This document shows positions 1 through 10,140 of a stretch of 64,000 nucleotides of DNA, piece after piece. The stretch is from Perognathus longimembris pacificus (taxonomy: Eukaryota > Chordata > Mammalia > Rodentia > Heteromyidae). Each line of letters begins with the position of its first letter. Position 1 is the first letter of the stretch. Made by a program: the position numbers and the translations under genes. The notes below the pieces were generated by a model that ran no database searches, had not been told where the DNA came from, and was given only the letters and a program-made list of their open reading frames with translations. Where the stretch lies: positions 10,341,886 to 10,405,885 of the forward strand of contig NC_063171.1 of assembly GCF_023159225.1 (NCBI RefSeq). The letters are read 5' to 3'.

Positions 1-405
1 AGTATTCTTTAGTGTTTATTTAAAATGAGTGCCCTAAGTACTATGTGAGATATGGAAGCTCCACTGTATGTGAATGGACTCTAGGAAGAAATGGTCAGAT
101 ATCAAAGAAAGAGCCAGCTACACAGGGAAAGTTTGAAATGTCAGGAACTACAAGAATTATGGGTGTGTTTGCAATACAGAGGATAAAGCACAAAGATTTA
201 GGATGGTTAATTAGAAAAAAAATTTGAAGGCATGAAAATTAAAGAGATCCAATCTGGTGAAAAGAAAAAGATAATTTAAAGAACAAGAGCCTATTTGAGT
301 TTCATGTGAATGTTTCCTGCTACAGAACAGTTTAAGAGTGTGATTCAGATATTTGCAGATATTTATTTTTTTCACTTAGAAGGCTTCTTAAAAGTCAGAA
401 GTCAG
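1..405. other. Unannotated unique-looking sequence
   Basis: AT-rich intergenic DNA. I see no repeat signature, exon or reading frame with protein-like composition here. Confidence 0.5.
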
Positions 406-607
406 GGCTGGGAAGATGGCCTAGTGGTAAAGCACTCGCCTCATATACATGAAACCCTGGGTTTGATTCCTCAGCACCACTTATATAGAAAAGGCCAGAA
501 GTGGTGCTGTGGCTCAAGTGGCAGAGTGCTAGCCTTGAGCAAAAAGAAGACAGGGGCAGTGCTCAGGCCCTGAGTCTAAGCCCCAGGACTGGCAAGAAAC
601 AAAACAA
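406..607 (+). repeat. ID-dimer SINE
   Basis: Full-length two-monomer tRNA-derived SINE. The left unit keeps the A-box and B-box regions ('ggtttgattcc'), the right unit reads 'gctgtggctcaagtggcag', and the tail is A-rich. Imperfect flanking duplications lie at 391-404 and 608-621. Confidence 0.9.
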
Positions 608-609
608 AA

Positions 610-1705
610 GGTCAGAAATCATAAATACTCAATGATAAACAGAATAGAAGGCAGGACATCAGCTAAGGAGACTACTGGATGAGGCTAAGTCATCCAGCAA
701 CAACAGGGCCATGAGATGTTTGGGTAAAGCAGAAGGTGGAGACAAATGTTTCTGAAAACTCACTAGCAATTCCCATGCAGGCCAAGCCTAGAACAGATTC
801 TGAAATGGAAGAAGCTTTAATGACTGTAATGGTGGGTAAGTGCAAGAGACCCAGAAGGGTGTGAAGGACAGAAGCCAAACAGTCCCTGTGAGTATGACCT
901 GTGGAAACTCATCTAAGTTTCCCAAGATGCCTTTCCAGAATGGAATCTCTTCTGAAGAGTAACTGCTGGGAGGGAGGCAGACTAATCAAGAGACAGTTAA
1001 TGGAATACAAAGTAATCCTAGGAGTTTGAGCAGTTTTAAACATCTAAGAAGAACTTTAAGTTAGAAATTTTTCATGATCATTCCTTCCAAATGTTTAAGA
1101 AAACTAATTTACTTTAAAATTAAAGACAGAATTTTAGATCAATCTATACAGGGTGTTTTTGTTTAAAAAAAAATCTTTACAGATGATGAGAGTCTTGTTC
1201 CTGAGTAATTTTGATTTACTGAAACCTATTAATAAGCATAAGAAATTGACTAGTTGACCACTATTATATATCTTGGAAATAGAACAGGGAAGCAATCTTT
1301 CTTCCTGTCTTTGTACTGTGAACAACTATTGCATTACAAAGTGGAAGATGAAGGGGAAAACCTCTTTGTTCTAATAAGGAGTCAAGATGAAGTAAAATCA
1401 TTTTGCTATTAAGCATCATGGAGACACTACCATATTTCCTGTGCTTCCCAGAGGAAGTAGAGAGTGTTCTGCTTGAGGAAGTAGAGATTATTTGAATTGT
1501 ACTTCTGGGTTCTGCTCCCTGCAAGTAGTGGGAGACACAAGGACAATGGAGTACATAGGAGTGAAGCCACAAGTGCAGGTAGCAAAATCAAGACTCAGAA
1601 GCCACAAGATTAATGCACTGTTATCTTTTAACTGTTTGCTGTAAAGGAAGGGTGTGAAGGGAAGCTCTGCATTTGACAAACTAAAGGTAGACAAAAGTAA
1701 AGCTA
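610..1705. other. Unannotated intergenic stretch
   Basis: About 1.1 kb with no recognisable repeat, exon or RNA. Short open frames on the minus strand have no protein-like pattern. Confidence 0.45.
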
Positions 1706-1938
1706 GAACTGGGCACTGGTGGCTCGTGCCTGTACTCGTAAGCTACTCTGGAGGCTGAATGAAGATCTCAGTTCAGATCCAGCCTGGGCAGGATAGGATG
1801 TTCCATGAGACTGTCTCGAACTAACAACCAAAAAGCTGGAAGTAGAGCTATGGCTCAAATTGGTAGAGTACCAGTCGAGTGAAAAAGCTAAGGGACAGGC
1901 TCTGAGTTCAAGCCCCATTACCAGCATAAATAAATAGA
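1706..1938 (+). repeat. B1-ID chimeric SINE
   Basis: The left half resembles 7SL/B1 ('gcactggtggctcgtgcctgt', then 'agcctgggcagga'). The right half is the ID-like unit ('gagctatggctcaaattgg') ending 'ttcaagccccattaccagc'. It is diverged, so an older copy. The tail is 'ataaataaataga'. Confidence 0.8.
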
Positions 1939-1939
1939 T

Positions 1940-3075
1940 AATTTAGGAATGTTCACTGGAATCAAATAGCTATGTAAGGAAATGGTAACTAGAAGTCAGA
2001 AATGTTTACTCCAGGAGGGGAGTTGTGTTGATGGGATGATTGCTGCTGAATAATAGTTCATTGCAGTATTCTAGTATTGCCATATAATGCAAGATCCTAG
2101 CTTTGTAAGAACTTACATGTCATGTGGTTTTCTGTTTTTCTTAAGCATTTTTAAAAACTTGTACTACATCAAGCCTAAGACATGGTTGTAAGAGGCATCA
2201 TTTTACGTGCCGTTGAAATAAAAATCCATTAAATTGGCATTCCACTAACACATTTTCAAAAGTGTTTAAATATAGATGTTAGGACAGACAAAATGCAGTA
2301 GATGGCAGATGTATCCCTCGTGACCCAAATGAAGTATGTTCACCACCTGCACCACCCTCCTCAGACTTGGAGCTTATTCTGCACAATTGGCACCAGACAG
2401 CTTTTGGCCTTAAGAATGGAAGGACAGCTGAGGATAGTCCCTGCTAGAAAGGGAGAAAAATGCAATAAACTACTCACTCCCAGTCTCTCATTTAGCTCAG
2501 CTCTCATTTTCTTATTGTTGAGATTCTGATTATACTTATGTTAAGACTGTTGAAACTTCATCTGACTCTTTGATGATCAGTGTTTGTGTATTTCCTTTGA
2601 CTTGTCTTCAAGTTTACTGATTCCTATTGCTAGGGATAAAATCTTCAGGGACATTTCTTACCTCTAGTGTCTGGCTTTGTCTGATAAACAGTCTGTGTCT
2701 TTTCCACTAGGCTGTTAACTTACTAACCACAGTTATTTGTGTATGGTTCAGTTTTTATTGTTAATGTGAGAGTAAATCTCCCCATTTTCTGGAGAACTGG
2801 AGCCCTGAATTGTGTCCTCCCATCCCCCACTGGTCACAGAAGATCTACCCCGCAGTGTATTCCCTGGCTGTCTGAGGCTAGAGAGGTTATAGATGGAACT
2901 GTATCATGCCAGGAGAAAGTAACTGGGCTATGAAAGAAACATACCGAAAACTAGTCACTTGTGGCCTGAAGGGAATCCTACTCACTCTCCCTCCAGTACT
3001 CAACTTATTGCATTAAGAGGTGGCCTAGTGATTACATGCAGACTTGAGGGTTGGTACCGTTAAAGGTTTGTATTT
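1940..3075. other. Unannotated intergenic stretch
   Basis: No confident repeat or exon. Short ORFs at 2302-2529 and 2739-2933 lack any recognised domain. Confidence 0.45.
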
Positions 3076-3076
3076 G

Positions 3077-3283
3077 GGCTGGTAATGTGGCTTAGTGGTA
3101 GAGTACTTGCCTACTAGCATGCATGAAGCCCTTGGTTCGATTCCTCAACACCACATACACAAAAAGCTGGAAGTGGCGCTGTGGCTCAAGTGTTAAGAGT
3201 GTAACCTTGAGCAAAAAGAAGCCGAGGAGAGTACTCAGGCCCTGAGTGTTCAATTAATAAATAAATTAAATTAAAAAAAAAAG
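3077..3283 (+). repeat. ID-dimer SINE
   Basis: Diverged dimer. The left unit keeps a B box ('ggttcgattcc') and the right unit is 'gctgtggctcaagtgttaag'. The tail is a mixed 'aataaataaattaaatt' run. Confidence 0.85.
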
Positions 3284-3284
3284 A

Positions 3285-3400
3285 ATTGCTTTGAATGAGG
3301 GAAGGGATAACATTGTCCACAAAGAATTGTACTCATTACTTATATAACTGTAATCCTCTACAGTGTCTTTGTAATCACAATAATAGTAAATTAAAAAGAA
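3285..3400 (+). repeat. L1-type 3' tail
   Basis: 'tgtactcattacttatataactgtaatcctctacagtg' followed by an A-rich end matches the recurrent tail at 42215-42335 and 52140-52230. The shared shape ('gtaacccctctgtacatcacctt', AATAAA-like, poly A) fits the 3' end of a LINE-1-like element. Confidence 0.55.
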
Positions 3401-3483
3401 GAGAAATGCTTGAGCAGTTGAAGTTTAGCCTGATGCCTGAAAGCTGAGGAAGAACCAACCAGATCCTTTTGGAGTCTGATGTT

Positions 3484-3592
3484 GGTGGTGCTGCTAAGCA
3501 ATCTCCTGACTCAGGATGCTGAGGTTGGAGAATTTTGACTTAGAAACCACTTTGGGCTACATAGAGATACCACATCCCAAGAAACAAAGTGA
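3484..3592 (+). repeat. Old B1-like monomer
   Basis: 'tgactcaggatgctgaggttggagaattttgact' and 'gggctacatagagataccac' follow the 7SL-derived B1 pattern, strongly diverged. Confidence 0.45.
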
Positions 3593-3930
3593 AGATCCTT
3601 CTGGAAAAGGTAAACAGACTCAAGGAGAGCTCCACACATGCTCCTGCCTGGGGCACGCTGCTCTCCTGGTGTGTGACACTCATACAGTCGGGCTCTGATT
3701 CCTGAGTGGAATCTAAACCTTAAAACAGTTTATGAAAGCAAAGATGCTAGGAGGAGGAGGAAAAGAGGTGAAGAGGGGTGAATGTGATCAAAGTACCTCA
3801 GATACATGCATGAAAACAGAATAAGAAAACCATTCATTTTGTTTTAAAGGGGAGAAGAAAGTAGTGGGGGGGGGCGGTTAATTTGATCAAAGTACATTAT
3901 ACACATCCATGGAAGTATGACAATGAAGTC
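3593..3930 (+). repeat. L1-type tail pieces within unannotated DNA
   Basis: Two purine-rich segments lead into 'gatcaaagtac' with a following 'atgcatg/acatccatgg' motif (about 3770-3815 and 3855-3930). This arrangement recurs in this genome upstream of A-rich tails. The segment at 3593-3735 shows nothing recognisable. Confidence 0.35.
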
Positions 3931-4111
3931 TTTTTTTTTTTTTTTGCCAGTCCTGTCCCTGGATTCTTTTTGCCCAAGGCTAGCACTCTGCCACTTGAGC
4001 CACAACACCACTTCTGGCCATTTTCTACATATGTGGTGCTGGGGAATCGAACTCAGGGCTTCATATATATGAGGCAAGCAATCTTGCCACTAAGGCCATA
4101 TTCCCAGCCCC
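3931..4111 (-). repeat. ID-dimer SINE
   Basis: Reads poly(T), 'gccagtcctgtccc', then 'ttgagccacaacaccacttctggcc', ending 'attcccagcccc', the reverse complement of the dimer. The distal right unit carries a short internal deletion. Confidence 0.88.
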
Positions 4112-5500
4112 TTGAAAAATCTTTTTGGAATGAACACTTTTTTATTAGATATAACTCCTAGACTTCCTATCTCCCATAAAGCTTCTTTGGCTTTTCACCT
4201 CACCATTGAGTCCAAATTCATAATTCTTCAAATCTGACATGTTGTGATTCTCACGCAGTACTGGTGGCATCTCTACATTATTTTCATTGCATTTCCAAAT
4301 ACCTCCCATACTTTTCTTCTATCACCTTCATCATTGACCTCAACTGAATGCCTGACTCCACTGCCTTGTCGGTGTGGTCCTCGTGTACACTATCAAACTT
4401 CCTGACCAGCTGGGAATACCAGCACCCTCCCCCTTCCTCCTGGCTTAGTCCCACTGGCTCAGCAAAGCTCAGGTGTTACTATGATACATACCTGGCTGCC
4501 AGGTGTGAACTTGTCCTGCTGACCAGCAAACATCCCACTTTCCTCTCTCCCAAGTGACTCACATGCCTTTTCTTCTTTTTAGCAGAAAACATTACTCCTC
4601 TTCCACTGAGATTAAAAATAGTGTCATTTACATTTGTGGCCCGGGTAAGAGAAATTTCTATGTAGAAGAAAAACAGATTAGGGTAGGTTTGAGAAACAGG
4701 AATTCTAAATAGCAAAAAATGGACAGTTCCCCCCAATATTGTGGCAAAGGATTCCTAAGTGATCAGTGAGGGATAAACCAAACTTGAGTCACCTGCCAAT
4801 CTATTGCTCTGGTCTCCCCAACTTCATGGAGGAGGTCCTGGGGTTAGGAGGAAATGGTGGGGAAATGTCTAAAAATGAGGAGGGATTTTCTCTAAACTGA
4901 GAGCAGTGGTGTGGCTCACTGACTTGTGCAGGAAGGACTCTCAGATGGATTTGGAACTGTCCCATAGGCATGATTGTCAGATTACCAAGAACTGGGTCTG
5001 AAACAATTGCCTCCCCTTTCCCCATTCCTTTTGCCTGTTTGAGGACTGTGGTGGGCAGTCTCAAACATGAAGCCAGATGTAGTACGGATTTTTAGTGGAG
5101 GGACAATCAAAATAGATTTAGTCATTACCCATCATTCAGCTTCTGCTCAGTACTTCTGGGAGAAGTGTAAGGGGGAAGAAAGGCAGGCTTTGTGGGGATA
5201 CCTTCCACCTGGGACTGGAGGCCTTTGACCCAGTATCATTTTTGCAGTACTTTAAAATACTGAATATTCCTTATTGCTAAATTGGTGGCAAGTCATAGAT
5301 TGTTGTTTTAAGCATGGTGAGCAATGATTTGTCTTCTTTCCAATTCTGGGGTTGCTTCTCATGTGTGACCTCCTTGACAAGCTCTTAGGAATAATGAATG
5401 ACCTGAGAAGGGAAAGAGGGTTCTATCATCAATGTCTAGATGCTGCACCTGTTACTTATAGGTTCACAGACATTTTCAAGCAGTTGTGTGTGATATTTTA
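4112..5500. other. Unannotated intergenic stretch
   Basis: About 1.4 kb without recognisable repeats, genes or RNAs. ORFs at 4348-4557, 4479-4736 and 4801-5064 are short and compositionally random. Confidence 0.45.
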
Positions 5501-5504
5501 ATAA

Positions 5505-5801
5505 TTAATTATTAGTTTTTTTCTTTTTTGTTATTACAAAGTGATGTATAGAAGGATTATTACTGTTACATAAAGTCAGGTAATGAGTATATTTCTCTCT
5601 CACACTTTCTTCCTTTTTTTTTTTTTGCCAGTCCTGGGGCTTGAACTCAGAGTCTGGCACTGTCCCTGAGTTTTTGCTCAAGCCTAGCATTCATAAATTT
5701 CTTTTTGGCAATGCCATCCCTCCCTTCACTCTCTCTGTCCCAGGTTTTCCCTCCTGTCCTCACCCACAAGTTGTACAGTTCATTTTCAGCATAATGTCTA
5801 G
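5505..5801 (-). repeat. L1-type 3' end, left part (split by provirus)
   Basis: 'ttattacaaagtgatgtatag' followed by 'ttacataaagtcagg' is the antisense of an L1 3' end. Its continuation 'cacccacaagttgtacag...tgtctag' aligns with the uninterrupted copy at 21849-22380. An antisense SINE fragment (5612-5695) lies inside. The provirus beginning at 5802 interrupts it, and the right part resumes at 15740. Confidence 0.65.
5612..5695 (-). repeat. ID-type SINE fragment
   Basis: Poly(T) then 'gccagtcctggggcttgaac' and 'gctcaagcctagcattcat'. Only the 3' part of a right monomer remains. Confidence 0.75.
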
Positions 5802-6240
5802 TGAAGAGTTAAAGTAAACCCCATTTTCAGGCAGCCCCCATTTTGTTATCTGTTTAAACTATGAGTAACCCAGGCCACCAATTATCCCAGCTAGCAGGAC
5901 AAGCTTATTAGGGCCCCGCCAGTCAGGAAGCTCCTTGCTTAACTCTAACTGCCTGGGAATGCTTAACTCTAACTGCCCCGGAATGCTTTGAGCACTGAGC
6001 CAATCAGATTTGTACCCGTATCCTAATCTTGCTTGAATACCTGAGTGCTGTAACTTTGGTTTTAGCCTTTATAAGCTCTGTGAAATCTCAGCTCAGGGCC
6101 TTCCTCCTAACCTCCGCTATGTCGATGGGTAGGACGAGGCCGGAGTTGCAGGTCACCTGAATAAAGCCTTGCTTTTGCATTTCGGAATGTCTGGCTCTCA
6201 GTGGTCTTCTTGGTGATCTTCTCACAACTTGGGCATAACA
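5802..6240 (+). repeat. 5' LTR of outer provirus (type A)
   Basis: Begins 'tgaagagttaaagtaaac' and ends 'gggcataaca'. It contains 'gagccaatcagatttgtacc' (CCAAT-box type), 'tttataagctctg' (TATA-like) and 'gaataaagccttgc' (poly(A) signal), giving a U3-R-U5 layout. Its partner is 15309-15739. Confidence 0.88.
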
Positions 6241-6242
6241 GT

Positions 6243-6260
6243 TGGGGGCTCATCCAGGAT
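6243..6260 (+). promoter_or_regulatory. Primer-binding site, proline-tRNA type
   Basis: Eighteen bases starting two bases after the LTR, 'tgggggctcatccaggat'. It differs from the standard proline-tRNA site at two positions, both G-to-A changes in former CpG contexts. This is the usual gammaretroviral (class I ERV) priming site. Confidence 0.85.
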
Positions 6261-6290
6261 GGCCCCAGAAACCCCCGAGACCCCAGACTC

Positions 6291-6304
6291 TGAAGGTAAG
6301 AAAA
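6291..6304 (+). promoter_or_regulatory. Retroviral leader splice donor (predicted)
   Basis: 'gaaggtaagaaaac' is a near-ideal 5' splice site in the leader, about 36 bases after the primer site. The same site is kept in the inner provirus (GT at 11918) and in the minus-strand provirus (near 28968). Confidence 0.55.
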
Positions 6305-6661
6305 CAGCGCTGTTGATTTGTCTTGTCCGGTCATTTGTCTGTTTGTTTTGCTTCCTCCTTAAGGATGGCCGTTCTGACTCGTATTTCTTGAAGGGGTTGT
6401 CAAAGCGGACGCGCTTACACGGCAATCCTGGAGGGACTGGGGAACACCCCAGACTCTCCACCCTTGAAGACGGACCCCTGGAACCCCGCCTTGAACTTGG
6501 GTCCACTCCTTCTGCACCCTTGCAGGAGGTTGTGGGCCAACTTGGGGGATCTCCAACTCATAGCTTTCCTTTTTCTTTTTCTCAGGCCTGTGTGTTTTCC
6601 TCCTTTTGTATTAATGGTTTTGTTTTTTGTAGCCTTTTGGACTGAACATCTGATCAGAGCT

Positions 6662-7104
6662 ATGGATAACGTTCTATCTTGGGGACCTCCATATAGCCCC
6701 CTAGACTTGATCCTAGCTCACTGGAGGGAGGTTAAGGAGATAGCTCAGAACCAAGGTGTGGCCCTTAAGAAGGAAAAGTGGATCACCTTGTGCAAGTCAG
6801 AATGGCCTACCTTTCAGGGAATTAATTGGCCACCGAGGGGAGCTTTGACATAGGTAAGATCAGGACTTTACAACGCCTAATCTACACCCCTCATTTGGGC
6901 CATTCAGACAAGAGAGAAACCAAGAAGGAAGAGAAGAAATTGTACCCACCTGTCCTCCAGGGAGGAAACTTGGAGGAGGAAATGTTAACTCTACAAGAGG
7001 AGGGCTCTGAGGAGAATGTTTCAGTTGTGCCCTCTGCTCTGGAGGGTCCTGCCCAGTCAACTCGCTGGCGCTGGCAGCCCAGGACACGGAGGTGTCGGCC
7101 CTGA
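6662..7104 (+). pseudogene. gag: Gag remnant of outer provirus (matrix and following region)
   Basis: A frame opening at 6662 encodes a matrix-like N-terminus with the gammaretroviral signature of a 'PLDLILAHW' helix followed by 'AQNQGVALKK' and 'EWPTFQ'. The second codon is aspartate, whereas the inner copy keeps the glycine used for myristoylation. The frame stops at 6851-6853. The reading continues in another frame (6826-7104), through an acidic, proline-containing stretch that looks like the region after matrix, so a frameshift separates the two parts. No capsid or nucleocapsid sequence follows. The family call rests on matrix motifs and the adjacent leader. The protein cannot be functional. 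Confidence 0.75.
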
Positions 7105-7733
7105 CTCGCAGCCACTGACAGGGGCAGACACGGGGCCAGCCCAAGCCACCCACAGGCGGCGGGGAATGACCCCATTGTGCAGCGCTGTAGTCTCTGTGTT
7201 GTTTGTGAGTCTGACAGTCTCTTTTGTGTCAAACCTGCATAGCTCATTGGAAAGTTGTACAGGAGACAGACAGTTCACAATCATAATCAGAGTGTGAGTG
7301 TCCACAAAAAGAACTCTGGAGGACCCCCACCCAGCCTTCTTAAGCAGAAAATTATTTGGTGTGCTAAAATGTTTTACTAAGACTAAAATGTTTTACTAAG
7401 ACTATCAAGTCCTGGAAAATGAGGCTGGAGAATGCTAAAATCATTTGTTAAAGGTTTTGTCTTAAAATTTGGGTGTTGCAGGAATAAGATTGACAAAAAC
7501 ACCTCTTGCCACTGGAAAAGGTACAGCCGATGTTTATTTTGCGTGCTTTAAGATCTTTTGAATATGTGTGTGTGTGTACATGTGTGAGTGTGAACATGTT
7601 CAAGACTGTAGTATGATGCAAAATTAAGTTTAAATTCAAATGTTCATCAAGTTCGGGCATTACCAAATGTTTTAAAAGAGTAGTGTATTGTTTTTTTTTT
7701 TAAACAGGAACTAAAGTTAAAAAAGGATTTCTC

Positions 7734-7948
7734 GGGCTGGGAATATGGCCTAGTGGCAAGAGTGCTTGCCTCCTACACATGAAGTTCTCGGTTCGATTTT
7801 CGATTCCCCAGCACCACATATATGGAAAATGGCCAGAGGGGGCGCTGTGGCTCAGGTGGCAGAGTGCTAGCCTTGAGCGGGAAGAAGCCAGGGATGGTGC
7901 TCAGGACCTGAGTCCAAGGCCCAGGACTGGCCAAAAAAAAAAAAAAAA
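7734..7948 (+). repeat. ID-dimer SINE inserted in provirus
   Basis: Full-length dimer with poly(A). The perfect 13-bp target duplication 'aaaaggatttctc' lies at 7721-7733 and 7947-7959. The right unit is of the 'gggggcgctgtggctcaggt' subtype. Confidence 0.93.
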
Positions 7949-8420
7949 AAGGATTTCTCAGGGTTCTTTAATTAGCAGTATAAAAAAAAAAAAGTGGGTT
8001 TCTTAATAAATTAAGACTTGATTTAACAAAGGGCAAGCTGGCGTGAATTCATCAAGCCCTATGGAGTCAGGATGGAGCCAATAGAGGGCTTTCTTTTTTC
8101 TTTGTTTTCAGGTGAACATTGGAAACCTTGTGGTAAAAATGAATGATTTGACTGGAATTTCTAAAACTGCTGCTTGAGAGGTACTAAGAATTGGAAAAGT
8201 TTTTTAAATGGTTGAAAAGTTTATTTATCTGATGTGATTCGATTCCTGTGCTATTTTTGTAATTGGGCTTTTAAAGGATATATATTAAACTAATGGGGGG
8301 TAGGAGTAAACTCTCATTAACTCTTTGTATGTAGGAAGAAATGGCAAAATGGGCCAATGTTTCTCACTAATTTATTGGAAAGCTTAATGGATAAGTATTT
8401 CTAATTCTGTAATTGTAATT

Positions 8421-8627
8421 TTTTTTTTTTTTTTTGGCCAGTCCTGGGGCTTGGACTCAGGGCCTGAGCACTGTCCCTGGCTTCTTTTTGCTCAAGGCTA
8501 GCACTCTGCCACTTGAGCCACAGAGCCACTTCTGGCCATTTTCTGTATATGTGGTGCTGGGGAATCGAACCCAGGGCCTCATGTATATGAGGCAGACACT
8601 CTTGCCACTAGGCCATATCCCCAGCCC
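8421..8627 (-). repeat. ID-dimer SINE inserted in provirus
   Basis: Full-length antisense dimer. The perfect 14-bp target duplication 'ctgtaattgtaatt' lies at 8407-8420 and 8628-8641. The paralogous position in the inner provirus (around 13345-13360) lacks the insertion. Confidence 0.95.
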
Positions 8628-9144
8628 CTGTAATTGTAATTCTTGCATTAAGGAAAAATTGTCATTTGAGTTCAAAGGTCTTCATGCCATGCGGTAACTG
8701 GGACTGAAGAAAAAAAAGAAAAAAGGCTCTTTTAAAACAAGCAGTCTGGAGGCAAAGGGCGGCACCTGGTTTCAGAATGCCTGTAAGCTTTAGAGTTTTT
8801 CCAATGCAGATAAAAGCCAAAGTGTTAGTATTAAAGCAGAGGTTAGTAAAAAGGTTTTGGAAATCAAGACTACATTTATAAGAAATTTGGAAGAAAAATT
8901 GTCCTAAATGTTGGTTGCAAAGTGAGAAAAGGAGAATTATGGCTACCAAAATGTTTAATTGCCATTCCAGTTTCTTTGTAGGTTTTTTACAACAGTTTCC
9001 AGAAGGCCCTCAGAGAAGGACAGGTGATTCCTATGTTTGTCAAGATGTAGCATTGGCCCTTAATAAGTTCCAGGTAAGAGCATGCTTAAAAACTACTTCT
9101 GTGTGGACCACCTTATTGCTTTTAATTGGAGTAAAGTGGCCTAT

Positions 9145-9355
9145 TGTAAGACTCACTGATCTGAAATCTGCAGTTCAAAGCCAGCCCGGGCAGAGAAAGG
9201 TCCCTGTGAGAGTCTTCATCTCTAGTTGGCCAGCAGAAGTGCTGGGAACAGAGTCGTGCGTCGCTTTGAGGCTCAAAGTGGTAGGGTGCTAGTCTTGAGC
9301 TGGAGAGCTGAGGGACAGCACTCAGGCCCTGAGTCCAAGTCCAGTGAAAAGTCAC
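9145..9355 (+). repeat. Captured B1-ID SINE inside proviral cassette
   Basis: 'tcaaagccagcccgggcag' then 'gaggctcaaagtggtaggg', 'tagtcttgagctggag' and 'gcactcaggccctgagtcca' match the host B1-ID SINE, without a poly(A) tail. The same segment sits at the same place in the other two proviruses, so it was carried by the ancestral element and is not a fresh insertion. Confidence 0.75.
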
Positions 9356-10140
9356 TCCTGGGACAAAAGTGATGGAGCATCCAGAGGCAGTAAGCCACTG
9401 CTTGGATGGCAGAGATGGTGTCAGATCCTAGAGTCACTCCTGTTTGGCCTTTCAAAAGTTAATCAAAGCCGGGAAGTCCTAGAAGAATAGTTTGTAAGCA
9501 TGCCTTTTATTGCCCATGTCTGTCTACTGGGCAGGAACTTGCCAGTCATCTGTGATAGTGGGCAGTAAGGGTAAGTTTGTCAAATGAGAGGATAGTTTAA
9601 AATCCCAACCCCCCGCATCTACTCAAAGCTCTGACTGGCAGTGAGAATTTTAAGCTGATACATCTGTTCAGGAAAGAAAGCTTGTAGACCTGAGATTGTG
9701 TCCTTACTGAGATCTGTTAAAGGCCTGCAAAGGTAATGTAGGCATTTTTTAAGTCATCAGAGATCAGTTTCCCAGCCAGTCAGGAAAAAGCTTTTACAAA
9801 CTAGAATGTTAAAAGGCTATACTGCGGTAGCCTAAAAAGAAGTCTCTATAGTTAAGTTAAATGTTGAATGTAATTTCCAGTTTGGAGGAAAGCTCCTAAT
9901 GGACATCTGATCCTGCAGCCCCTTGGTAAAGTAGACTAAGGTTATAGGTTCCTGGCTAGGTAAGGTCAATGTCCCTGAGTCAGCTTGAAGAGTTATAGAA
10001 GATGGATGATCTTTGCCCATCAGCCCCTCTTTAGGACCAAGGGACCAGAGTTGTTTTTGGGAAGATGAGGCAGGATAAACTAGAGGCATGGAAAACAGGG
10101 GTAACAGTATACAGAGACTGCACCTGTGAGAAATGGTTAC

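Larger units (their letters stand above)
7240..10140 (+). repeat. Non-coding internal cassette of outer provirus
   Basis: This block is shared in the same order with the inner provirus (13125-14500) and, inverted, with the minus-strand provirus (26900-28700). Landmarks are 'agtgtgagtgtccaca', 'catgccatgcggtaactggg' and 'gctctgactggcagtgag'. I find no coding potential. It is the carried cargo of a non-autonomous family. Two later SINEs interrupt this copy. Confidence 0.75.

Noticed and set aside
8434..8697. Recurring ORFs with a shared 'SPG-WTQGLSTVPGFFLLKASTLPLEPQ' type reading
   Set aside because: The same translation appears wherever an antisense ID-dimer SINE lies. It is the SINE read in one frame, not a protein family.
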